NCBI GenBank assembly: GCA_039619475.1
Contig: CM077115.1
Coordinates: 489,821,352-489,885,351 of the forward strand
Direction: 5' to 3'
DNA length: 64,000 bases
DNA from: Icerya purchasi
Taxonomy: Eukaryota > Arthropoda > Insecta > Hemiptera > Monophlebidae
Below are positions 36,401 through 46,424 of the stretch, piece after piece (the stretch's first letter is position 1; the number at the start of each line of letters is the position of its first letter). The translations under genes and the position numbers were made by a program. The notes below the pieces were generated by a model. It saw nothing but the letters and a program-made list of their open reading frames with translations, had not been told where the DNA came from and ran no database searches.

Positions 36401-36789
36401 TGCGTTTTTTTTCTTTTTCCTTTTTTTTTTTTTTGTTGGGGTTCGTCTACAAACGACTAACTGCATCTATTTAATTGTTTTTATAAATGATACATCCATT
36501 ATTATAGTGAAGTGATTCAGAACTTTGTATGCAAGTGGCAATTTACGAGACAACATTCACGACTGAAGAACAGTTTTCTTTAAATATGGTTGTTCTTTTA
36601 ATTTTTCATTTGAAAAACAAATTTTATTTACATTTAAAAATATTTCACGTTTATCTGAACGTTTAGAACGAAGCCATGCACAAAAACAGTCGTTAAATAA
36701 TTTAAATGTTTAAAAATTGTTATTATATTTATATAGTTATGCATAAAGAATTTAAATGATTAGATAATAACAATTAATAATTTAAAATA

Positions 36790-37545
36790 TAAGAATCAAA
36801 AATTTTACATGACAATGAGGGGGGAGGATTCGAACCCGGATACCTACTTCCAAGTATGTACGAATAGACGTCACTTTTACCGCTACACCACAAAATATAT
36901 ACACTGTAACCTTTGTTTATATAGTATATAAATATAATAGATGACATGTTTAAATTTTTATTAAATTAAAAATTGAATTTTTTAAATTATTTTATTATTT
37001 TTTAATCATTTTTTTGTTTAATATACTTCATTTTGGAATAATCAGTTTCCCGAATTATTTGCACAAGATAAAAAACGTGATCTGGAATTTATTGCATATT
37101 TTTGTCTAAACGGCTATGTATTTTTTTTTTTTTTTTTTTTTAAATTGGGCTCGTCAACCGAGGACCTTCACTCAGAAACAATTAAGGAAAAACGAAAGTT
37201 ATACAGTGAGGCGATCAGCTATCGCTAATAAGAAGGAAACAATGGAGGGGATAATAAGTGTAGAAGGAAAAGACAGGATATAACGAGCACAAAAAGGAGC
37301 AGGAAGCCCCAGCCCAAGCAAGTGGGAATATAGAGCCGAGCGCTCCACCGAAAGAGCAGAGCACTCAAAGAACACGTGATCGGTGTCACAAACAACCGCA
37401 TCATTGGCTATGTATATCATGCGTTAAATTCGGCTTTTAAAAATTTTAATTTCTCGCGTAAATCAAAACTTTGCATTCTAATATTTTACACAGTTTATAT
37501 ACTCATGGTCTTCTATCGATCTGCAAAGTTTCATCAAAATCGGTG
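36790..37545 (-). repeat. dispersed repeat copy B with tRNA-like segment
   Basis: Reverse-oriented homologue of copy A. Around 36895-36825 on the minus strand it carries GTGTAGCGGTAAAAGTGAC (A box) and CCGGGTTCGAATCCT (B box) about 50 bases apart, a tRNA-like pol III promoter. I cannot pair an acceptor stem, so this is a SINE-type head rather than a tRNA gene. It is interrupted by an I-like fragment at 37122-37405. Confidence 0.55.
37122..37405 (-). mobile_element. 284-bp 5'-truncated I-like retrotransposon insertion with TSD
   Basis: The target duplication GGCTATGTAT lies at 37112-37121 and 37406-37415. On the minus strand it encodes only the end of ORF2 (VVCDTDHVFFECSALSVERS, FCARYILSFPSTLIIPSIVSFLLAI), then the family 3' motif GGTCCTCGGTTGACGAGCCC and an A tail. 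The homologous uninserted site is visible in copy A at about 24930. Confidence 0.85.
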
Positions 37546-37564
37546 ACCCGCAGATCGTGACCTC

Positions 37565-38835
37565 TCCTTGTTAGTCTTTTTCTATCAACTCAATGTCATT
37601 ATTCTTTGCAGATGATATTCTTCTCTACTCAATAGATGTAGGCATCTCAATTGCTAACGATCAACTAAACGGTTCTCTCTTTCCAAGTTTGAACAAGCTC
37701 TTTCTCGTGTACATCTTCCTATTTCGCCCACTAAGTCTTCCTGCGTTGTCTTCATCCTTCATCCATACAGTCACTGGTTTGCGTATCTTTATACGGTTGT
37801 TCCATTCCTTTGATCAACCATTTTTGTAACCTAGGGATTATTCCTAAACAGTCGACTATCCTTTTTTAAACACGTTAACTATCTTTGTATCTCAGCCCGT
37901 AAAAGAATTAATCTTCTAAAAGCTGTTTTGAACTCAAACTGGGGAAGTGATCTCTATATCCTTATTACGCTATATAAATCTACCATTCTCTCTAAATTCA
38001 ATTATTGCTTCTAATGAGAGTAGTGCATCCAGGTCCCTTCTCTCCAAATCAGGCATTCTTCAGAATTCCTGTTTTCGTCTTTGCCTTGCAGTTCTCAGAT
38101 CCACTCTACGTCGGCTCTCCTAGCAGAAACCAATACCTCTCCTCTGCTTACCCGTCGATCTTATTTGCGCTTCCTCATCAAACGCCTTCTTATTTCTTTT
38201 TCCAGACTCATCTTTCGAAACTAGCGGGTTCTAGACAACTGTTTCTTCTTTTGCCTTGCTAAATTCAATCTTTACACTGTGTCTCACCACAAACTCCCTT
38301 ACTTCCATTTCGAGTACCAGAGGTTTTTCCACCCTCTCGAACTTTTTAATCTTTCCTCGTCATCCAAAACCTGTTGTCCTATAATTATTAGACAAAAATT
38401 CATACCATCAATTCTTTTTTTCGTTCTGATTTACTGATATTTACTGAAGGTTCCAAGAGTAGAAGATCTATTTTGTGCCGCTTTTACTTCCCGGACAACT
38501 AAGTACTCGGAGTCATTTAGGCTCCACAAATTCTGCTTGATATGTACCGTCGAATTATTTGCCATTCTCCAAGTTATGACGTACATATCCTCCATTCGTT
38601 TTTTTTTAACAAGTACCTAATTATTGCTGACCCAATAAGTGCACTCTAGGCTGTCTCTGCACTCTTTCTTTCATACTCTCATGATTTCATCATCTATCGT
38701 ATTCGTTCTTTTATTTACAGTCTCCTTTCTGCACACTCTATAATTTTCGAGCTCCGGCGGATCCCGAGCCAAGTGGGAATTGAGGGTCATGAGATGGCAG
38801 ACTCATTGACACGTTCGTCGATACATTTAAAGCAC
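37565..38835 (+). pseudogene. degenerate I-like retrotransposon copy (RT motif C to RNase H)
   Basis: Begins SLFFADDILLYS (catalytic FADD intact, 37590-37625), then ILITLYKSTILSKFNY-like pieces (37960). RNase H parts follow: LIFTEGSKSRR (38440, Asp changed to Glu) and VGIEGHEMADSLTRSS (38780). Frames are broken throughout, and there is no C-terminal Cys motif or tail. Confidence 0.6.
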
Positions 38836-39369
38836 TTCGTTAGATAAATATCCGCAAGTAACATCCAAGGAATATCATTTATAGTTCTGTTCGGCAAACA
38901 GAGTTTCCCAATTAACATTTCTTAAATTATAGCGGAATTCAGTATGACGAAACACCAATTATCGGTAAAAAATCTGCCGCATAAAGCTACAAAGACAGCC
39001 GATTATGTTTTATTCCATTTGCCTTATGTTGTTATTCGTTGCCATTTTCATTAATTCCCACAATCTTTTCGCCTACCATTCGGCGCTTTACGAATTGAAA
39101 CGATTAAAACTGTTTATATTACTTTCGTCTAGTACTGAAGCGCATTAACATAAAAAACATATATTTTAGCTAAAGAGTAAATTTATCAACACGTTTCGTA
39201 ACCAGTTGGGGTTATTCTTATTAATACGGCAGAACGGTGAAATCTAAATCGCTAAATACTTTAATATAAAATGAAAAATCACACTGTTCTTTCTTTTTTC
39301 TTTCTTTCTTTCTTTCTTTCTTTATTTATTTATTTTTAGACGCACGTTGATAGAATCATTATCCGAGAT

Positions 39370-39660
39370 AGAAGCAATCAGATAGCATTGCGATTGATAC
39401 AACGAATAAATTGAAAAGAGAAAGAGCAAAGAAGTAAGATAGAAGAGGGCAATAGACAGTATATTATGAGAATGGAAAATGCGTTTAGTCGAGATAGACA
39501 TTCAAAGAGAATGTGGCTCAAGTCACAGAAAACAACTTCATCGTTCAGTTGAAGAGAAGGACAACACGAAGAAGATGTTAAACAGAAGGGGAAAACGAAA
39601 GCGAGAAGAAGGTAGAGAGCTGGGTGTGTGTTAACAGACGGGTACAGCAGAAGGTGAACA
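39370..39660 (-). pseudogene. I-like retrotransposon ORF2 C-terminal scrap
   Basis: The minus frame includes LNDEVVFCDLSHILFECLSRLN, matching the VCDANHILFEC motif, then a hydrophobic tail. About 290 bp are recognisable. Confidence 0.5.
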
Positions 39661-39749
39661 ACATTTAGAGGAGACGGATCAAAATAATGACCTGATAATA
39701 CACAGATATGGACAAAGACGTTGTTTACCCATAATTCGTTCGACACACC

Positions 39750-40440
39750 GGCCAGATGATAGATTAAGTGTACTTAGAAAGGAGAAAAGCTCGAGTTCTA
39801 GAGTGTGAACATTGACTCCATACACAAAAGTTGAACGCTTAAAGTGACGCTAGATGATTGATACATCGCGATAGCGTCTTCGCCGCTCCCTATAGCAAGA
39901 AACTGATAAGTAATTTACAACTTTGTCCCGGTGTAGGCTTTCTCATCTCGGTCGAGTGTTGCCAAATAGAGACGGTTCTGTCTGTACCCGGGCTAGTCTC
40001 GAGCCCTTTTAGCTGATTCACGGCTAATCGAGTTTTCTTTCGTCCTGCGCGGCGCTGTTCTTTGCTTTGTTTGTTCCGACACACAGAAAATGCAATATAG
40101 CCATCGTAACGTGATACTCTATACCTTTTCCGAACAAGACACCCGATGAAATTTGCCTCTTCATAAATGCCGGGGCGACCGTTTAAGTCTATCATCGGTC
40201 TTCTAGCCGTATCGGCCTTTAATCTGCCACCTGATCAAAAGCTCCGAAAGTTAGTAAAATCGGTAGATTACGTATTGATCAAAGTTGTCTTGACGCCAAT
40301 AATTGGAAAAGTATTACCATCTAGAAATTACGTAAAATCCAGCTGCCACCCAATTACATCGTCTAGCGAATCGGGCGCAATAATAATCTCTGGCCAATAT
40401 GTTGCAGTACACACGGCGACACGTTAATGGTTTAAAACAA
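39750..40440. other. intergenic DNA, no recognised gene
   Basis: Two opposing ATG frames (40195-39890 minus and 40167-40427 plus) are of ordinary composition with no motif. Either might be an exon, but I see no support. Confidence 0.35.
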
Positions 40441-40454
40441 ACGAACAAGCAACC

Positions 40455-40532
40455 TTACGGTTTTTTTTTGTTTTTTTTTTTTTTGTTCAGGCCAATAAAA
40501 CAAAAAAAAAACAAACAAAAAAAAAACCGTAA
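40455..40532. repeat. near-perfect inverted repeat with A/T-rich arms
   Basis: The left arm (40455-40487) starts TTACGG and then T-rich; the loop is about CAGGCCAAT; the right arm (40499-40532) is A-rich and ends CCGTAA. The arms pair over about 33 bases. Confidence 0.8.
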
Positions 40533-40851
40533 TCAGCGAGAAAATGTCTAGAAAAAATTCGTTCATCAGATTTTTTGATAAGAGGTTGTTCGTTCGCGTT
40601 GTTTAATAGATAACAATTGTTTTCCGATAACAACATCATCTTCGATTTCTTCGGCATTTTCGTTATCATCGTAGAGATAAAACCGGTGAGATTGTTCTGA
40701 TTTTACTATTTCGTGCGCGTATTTCGAGTGCTCATTTCGACAGCTGACAATTTTAGTTCGTTTTTCGGTACTTCAGACACTCGAATTCTGTCGTGTTTTT
40801 TTTTTTCTTTTTTTTCCAATTATTATTTATTTATTTTAATTTAATCGATCG

Positions 40852-41271
40852 ATGAGTTCGTCCAGCGGGGGCCGCCCGGCGGCCTCCTCCAAAGATACGA
40901 AATTTAATACCAATAAGAATAATTTAAGTCTCAACCTGATGGAAACCGACGCTGCCGTAAAGCGTAAACCTTCCGGCCCCCTTTCACCGACCGTGTCTCT
41001 GCCTAGCAAGAATCTACGGCTGTCTCAAACTGATCTCAACGCTCCCACTAATATAATCAATAATAGTAACAATAAAAATAATAATAATAATGAAACCGTC
41101 ACTAAAGCCGTTGAAAATTTTAGTATTAAAAATAGTAATAACAACGGAAGTAAGAATAATATCAATAACAACAGTAATAACCCTGTTAAAAACGGTAGTA
41201 GTGAACATAGTAACAGCAATAATAATAATAATGCCAACGATACTAATAATAATAATAATACTAATAATAAT
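40852..41271 (+). pseudogene. I-like ORF1 N-terminal part, asparagine-rich
   Basis: ATG frame: a serine-rich start (MSSSSGGRPAASSKD), a basic motif resembling a nuclear localisation signal (AVKRKPSGPLSPTVSLPSKN), then long asparagine-rich sequence to the AAT repeat. At about 41272 the sequence changes to (CAAAT)3, the end of the inserted CR1-like element, and the frame stops a few codons later. A host asparagine-rich gene is the alternative. Continuity with 45061 onward in AAT sequence favours the transposon. Confidence 0.6.
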
Positions 41272-41448
41272 CAAATCAAATCAAATTAAATATTTTATTA
41301 TTATTATCATCATTACAGATTTCCATCTATGCGTGTGAAGAGCGAGCGATGGATTATTAAAGTACAAAATAAAAGATAACAAATGAACAAAAAAGAGTAA
41401 CAGAGAAAAAAAAGAAAACAAGTATATAACAACAAAACAAAAAAGAAA

Positions 41449-41454
<6 letters not shown>

Positions 41455-41492
<38 letters not shown>
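41455..41492. repeat. (TA)n microsatellite in the CR1-like 3' region
   Basis: About 18 TA units. Confidence 0.9.
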
Positions 41493-41493
<1 letters not shown>

Positions 41494-41756
41494 AAAAAAT
41501 AGCAAAAAAAAACAACAATAAAAAAAGTGGATAGGCTCAAAAATAAAAAATAAAATAGTGAAGAGAGTAATAATTTACATATATACATCATAAACATGAA
41601 TAAACATTACACTTTCCATTCAAATATATAAACATATTTGCACTCTAAAGTATAAGCATATTACATTCAGATATATACATATTCAATTGGTTTACATACA
41701 TATGAGCTGACCCGTGTTTACAAACTGCTTTAAGCATAATTACCACTAGAGCACAC

Positions 41757-43580
41757 TTATACACCAATCCTTAGTACAAGTAACCAGTTATAAATAGATC
41801 CGCGAAAGCCGCACGCATATAGTTTTTTTAACAGTATTGTGTGATCTACTACGTCAAAAGCTTTACAGAAGTCAAAATAAACCGCGACCACAGAGCGACC
41901 TGCCTCTAAATTGTCAGAAATGTAGGTTATATGGTCGAACAGTGCGTCATCTGTGCATTTGCTCTGTAAAAATCCATACTGATTTTTGCTAAAGAAGTCA
42001 GTTTTATCTAGAAAACTTAAGATCCTTATTTTAATGCATTTTTCAAAAATTTTGGAAATGGTAGACAGCAAACAGATTGGCCTATAGTTCGATATATCTA
42101 TTGTACTGCCACTCTTATGTATAGGAGTAATGATACCGAGTTTTAGTGCGGTTGGGAATTTTCCGCACTTAACAGATTCATTTATTAAATATGTCAGTGG
42201 TTTTATGAAAAATTCAATATTTTCTTTTAGAAGAATAACTGACAATCCATCGAATCCATACGAGTGTTTGTTAGCGAGCGAGAGAATGGCATTTTTAATT
42301 TCGTCACTGGAGAAATCGAAAAATGCAAACGAGTTGAGAGTTTGGGGAATTGCTTGAGAAGCTGCCATGTTAGATTCAGCACGAACTTTCATAGTTTTTA
42401 TTACATCTGTGAAATAATGGTTAAAATGGTTGGATATTAGATATTCATTGTCCGTTACAGATAGAATTGTGTCGTTTACTTTGATTTCTTTCAGAGTCGA
42501 TTTTTTATTCCCAATTACATTCTTAATTAAGGACCAGTATCTTTTGGGATTACCATTACAATTTTGTAATTTTGTGGAATAATATTCTTTTTTAGTTACC
42601 CGTATTATTTTTTGTAATTTCCTAGAAATCAGTTTATATTGTGCTTGCATAATTCTATCAGTGGGGTATTTCTTTAAAGACATGTATATCGAATTTTTTT
42701 CCGAAGAAAGCTGTATTATTTCGTTCGTCACCCATTCAGACCTTTTGCGGTGTTGATTGTTTTTAATGCTCTTCAATTTTGATCGGTTTATAACATCTTT
42801 AATGACTGAAATAAATAATTCGAGTTTATCATCAATAGATGAATCATTGTATAAATTATCTAAATTACATGATTTTAAGTTGTTTTTGAATAGTACCTTA
42901 TTAATATAATGAAAATGGCTATTAGATTTCGGCTTATAATTACAATTTATTATGAGTTTTGTACTTAAAAAAGAGTGATCGGAAAAAGTACAGGGAGAAA
43001 CTTCCGTGGTTACATCAAGTTTCATATTCGAATTTTCAATTCCCCGGACAAATACATGATCTAAACAGGAAGAATAGAGGTCTTGTCGTCGATGAAATGT
43101 TGATTGATTTACAAAGCTTTTAAATCCATTAGTGTTTAACAGGTTTAGATAATTCAAACTTTTAACACTATCCAATTTTAGAACGTTTACGATATTATTC
43201 AAGTCGTCTAGAAATTCAGTGATATGAGACTCGCAGAAGCGGTAAATACCGACATTTGACAAGTAACGAGAATTATTCAAATTTATATGTAAGCAAATTA
43301 TGTTACCAGATGAGATAGTTATGTTCACGTCAGAAATTTGGATATTATTTTTAAAATATACTACAGTGCCTCCAGATCTTTTGTTGGTTCTACAGTCCGC
43401 TCGAATATTATAACCTGGAATCCTATATTGATCTACTTCGTCTGAAGTTAACCATGTTTCAGTCAGCACCATAATGTCGTACTCGACATTCGATGCCTTT
43501 AATAAAATTAACAGGTCATCGAAATGCGCTCTGAGGCTACTTACATTTAGTGTGAATATTCTAAACGTAAAGGGTGTCAT
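41757..43580 (-). pseudogene. CR1-like ORF2: intact endonuclease, RT cut after motif A
   Basis: A single 607-codon frame without internal lesions. The endonuclease covers residues about 1-220: FTLNVSSLRAHFDDLL, VLTETWLTSDEVD, RSGGTVVYFKNN, SSCLDHVF, FSDHSFLSTKL (catalytic His). A linker follows with SEWVTNEIIQL and KKEYYSTKLQ. RT begins with GIITPIHKSG, NYRPICLLSTISKIFEK, QYGFLQSKCTDDALF and VYFDFCKAFDVVDHTILLKKL (motif A Asp). The frame then ends within ten residues of YNWL, so motifs B (PQG), C (FADD) and the thumb are missing. The following 480 bp look like 3' UTR. The product could cut DNA but not reverse transcribe; an internal deletion joining mid-RT to the 3' UTR is the simplest reading. 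Confidence 0.8.
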
Positions 43581-43977
43581 TTTGGGTTTTTTTGTTTCAA
43601 GTACTTAGTGTGGATATTAAAATAATGGAGCATATATGATAGTGGTTTAAGCTAGAGGATGTAAGATAATTAAAATGTAATAAAATAACCGTATTATTAA
43701 TGCAAGGTAAATGTCTAAATCTATAAGTAGCTGTTAGGCATAATAACAATAATGTAAGAGTAAAGGTACATGAAAAGAAAAGGAAATGGTAAAAATAATA
43801 ATAGAGATAATAGTAATAGTAATATGAAAATGCGTGAACAAATATGGACATCTTAAAGAATTGTATACTAAAATTACGAAACGAGACGACCAAACATAAG
43901 TAACGGATGAGGTAGAAATAAAAACTAAGATAAAAACTAGGATAAAGGTAACAAAAATAGCTCGGCTTACGAGGTAG

Positions 43978-44776
43978 TCATTCTTGTTTCAAGAGGTCGG
44001 ACACGTGCTCTTGCGAACTGATGCGTATCACCGGCGTGCCTTCACTTTTGCGAGCGTAGATTTTTCCAGAACGCACCCAGACAAACTTCCAGCCAGCATC
44101 ACGCAAGCCCCTTGCAGATTTGAAGAGTTGCGAATTATTTCGCGTTAATTGTTCGTTTACGAAGATCTTACGATCTCCGTTCATACCGATGTCTGCCTGC
44201 GTCGGCCTTTTAACACAACTGTTTTTTACTAGCTGATCCTTTACAGTTCTCCGGACGAACTTGATAATAATAGCCGGGTGATTTTGTTTAGGTGACTTGG
44301 GCAGTCGATGGCAAGCATCGATGTCCTGCGCGCAGATCGGAGTATCTGTTGCTTTTCCAAGGTCCTCTACCAGGCTAATCAGATTCTCAGCGGGCGAGAC
44401 CGGCACATTTGACACAATAACGCGCAGTTTCTACGCGTGTACTGCTCCAGCTGTTCCGCTCTGTCCGCCAAATCGGCATTTTGTTTTCGCAGCGCGTCAT
44501 TCTCCTCCCGCGCCGTTGCTGATCAAAAGACGTTTGCATACCCTGCATCCGCTCTTTCAGTACGCGCAACTCCTCCATCAACGGCTTTAAGGCCGCGCCG
44601 ATCGCACTTCCCACACCACTGTCGTTCGCGCGGCAGAAAGTGCACCTCCACGCCCCCTTGCTCTTCTTTGACATGTTGATCCACGTGCTCGACTGAACAC
44701 CGGCGCAGTTGAAGTCTAGTTTCCGGTGGCAAAGAGAACACGTGACGTAGTCAGGGCAGTTGAACATTTCGCACAT
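43978..44776 (-). pseudogene. CR1-like ORF1: PHD-like zinc finger, coiled coil and FP25K-like domain, frameshifted
   Basis: The first frame (44776-44387) starts MCEMFNCPDYVTCSLCHRKL and ends its zinc-binding part at WRCTFC, a PHD-like finger common in CR1/Jockey ORF1 proteins. A leucine/glutamate-rich coiled coil (MEELRVLKERMQGMQ) follows. The second frame (44415-43978) gives VEDLGKATDTPICAQDIDAC, HRLPKS, IIIKFVRRTVKDQL, IFVNEQLTRNNSQLFKSAR and FVWVRSGKIYARKSEG, the RNA-binding ORF1 domain related to baculovirus FP25K. At least two frameshifts fall in the coiled coil. Confidence 0.8.
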
Positions 44777-45060
44777 GTTGCCGACATTATTCCAGTGATT
44801 GTTTATCGATAAAGTAATAAAGTGAAATGTACCAAATACGGCAACACAGCAAATGTGAACGCAGAATCGAATGCAAAATTACTCAATAGTAAAATTACGA
44901 TATCTTCAGAACCGTTCAAGATTATTGAGATCCAGAAAAAGCAATGAAAAGTCCGTGATTTACTCTTAAACAATATTATAATATCAACAAATAATAAGTT
45001 GTTGGTAATTACCTATTTCAACCGCAAATCAGGAGCAAAACAAACACAACCGCACCGTAC

Positions 45061-45088
45061 AATAATAATAATAATAATAATAATAATA
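45061..45088. repeat. (AAT)n tract at the insertion junction
   Basis: Nine AAT units, in frame with the ORF1 body downstream (no stop between them), so they encode asparagines. Confidence 0.9.
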
Positions 45089-46279
45089 GTTTAATTCACA
45101 GTAGTCCCGAGGTCTACCCCTCCGACCATCCAGGACCCTATTCTATAATTGTAGAATATAATTCAACACAAAATAACATTGGGAATTATCATCCATTGGC
45201 GGTGGCCCGACTCCTTGGTACAGTCTCCTCTTCCTATTCTAACATTACTACCCTAGGTAGAAATCGAATATCTGTTTTCTTCCCTTCAGTTCTTTCTGCT
45301 AACTCCTTCCTTCAGAACTCATCCTGTTTTTCTTCTCATAATCTAAAAGCTTTTATCCCAGTTAATTCTATTTACAAATTAGGAGTGATTTCTGGAGTTG
45401 ATCCTTCCTTCTCTGAAGAAGAAATACTGGAGGGGCTTGAATCTTCTATACCCTTTTCCTCTATCAGGCGCATTTTAAAAACCGTCGAAGGTAAAAAGAC
45501 ACCTACTAGATCAGTTGAAATCAAATTTACTAAATCCTTCCTTCCAGAATTTATCACTATTTTTAAACTCCGTTTCCAAGTTCTGCCTAGGATTCAGACC
45601 TCATACACAATGTTCCAAGTGTTTCTTATTTGGTCATATTGCGAGGCACTGTAGTAGTTCTAATACTGTCTGTTCTCACTGCTCTTCTAAGAATTCCTTA
45701 TCAGACTGCCCAAATAATCAAAATCCTCCTGTTTGTCGTAGTTGCAAAGGTGACCACTGTTCCTATGACCGTAGATGTCCTGAATGGATTAGACAAAAGG
45801 ACATCAAAAGAATCATGGCGTATGAAAACCTATCTTTCCATGAAGCATCAAAGCACAAGGATAATTCCTTAGTGTCTCAAGCCTTTTCATATGCAAATCG
45901 CGCATCTGTTTCTGTTCCTCTTCATAACACTCACAATTTTCCTACTATTCATTCTTCACCTCCAACTAAATCTTTAACGTTCCGTAAAACAAAATCGCCT
46001 AAATTCTCTTCTAAGCCTACTCCCCATTTTCCTTCTCTTCCTGTCTATCATATTCCTTCTCCCACAAATGGATGGGCACTAAGCAAACCCTACCCATCCT
46101 CTAGTAACGATTCTTCTAACAATCCTTCTAACCTCTCTTCTTCTTCTGAATTTTCTCCTTCCATTAATAATCTCTCAACAGCCATTTTGGACTTGATATC
46201 ATCCTTTAACGTTGACTCCTCTTCAAACTTTGCTAATTCTCTTTCCGCTTTTCTTTCCAGTAACCTTCACCTTAAATAA
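45061..46279 (+). pseudogene. I-like ORF1 body: RNA-binding domain and CCHC zinc knuckles, one frameshift
   Basis: No ATG opens this frame; it enters through AAT codons, supporting a split gene. The first frame to about 45570 contains HPLAVARLLGTV, TTLGRNRISVFFPSVLSAN and VEIKFTKSFLPEF, the pattern preceding zinc knuckles in I/Jockey ORF1. The frame shifts at about 45560-45590 and continues 45590-46279 with three Cys-rich knuckles: CSKCFLFGHIARHC, CSHCSSKNSLSDC and CRSCKGDHCSYDRRC. A Ser/Pro-rich tail ends NLHLK. The protein would coat element RNA as a Gag-like chaperone. Confidence 0.8.
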
Positions 46280-46424
46280 TCCTTATTCTTTGCTTCACCT
46301 TTGCACTCGCAAATACATTCTCCTTCACCTTCTAGATAAATTTTAACTCTGTTTTATCTTAATTCTCTCCTTACTTATTCTCCTTTTTCTTTTATGTTTC
46401 TCTCCCTCTTTTTAATTTTTCAAT

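Larger units (their letters stand above)
41272..45058 (-). mobile_element. CR1-like non-LTR retrotransposon inserted in the I-like ORF1, RT internally truncated
   Basis: The minus-strand element has its 5' end near 45058, ORF1 (44776-43978), ORF2 (43580-41757), an AT-rich 3' region and a terminal (ATTTG)3 array (41272-41286), the kind of short-repeat tail CR1-superfamily elements carry. Both sides are AAT repeats, so the target duplication cannot be measured. Confidence 0.75.

Noticed and set aside
36825..36900. A possible tRNA gene on the minus strand
   Set aside because: A and B boxes are present, but no acceptor stem can be paired and the sequence belongs to a dispersed repeat.
41014..41338. 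Open frames rich in Ile/Leu/Val around 41.0-41.3 kb in other reading frames
   Set aside because: They are shadows of the AAT/AAC-rich ORF1 tract read in other frames.
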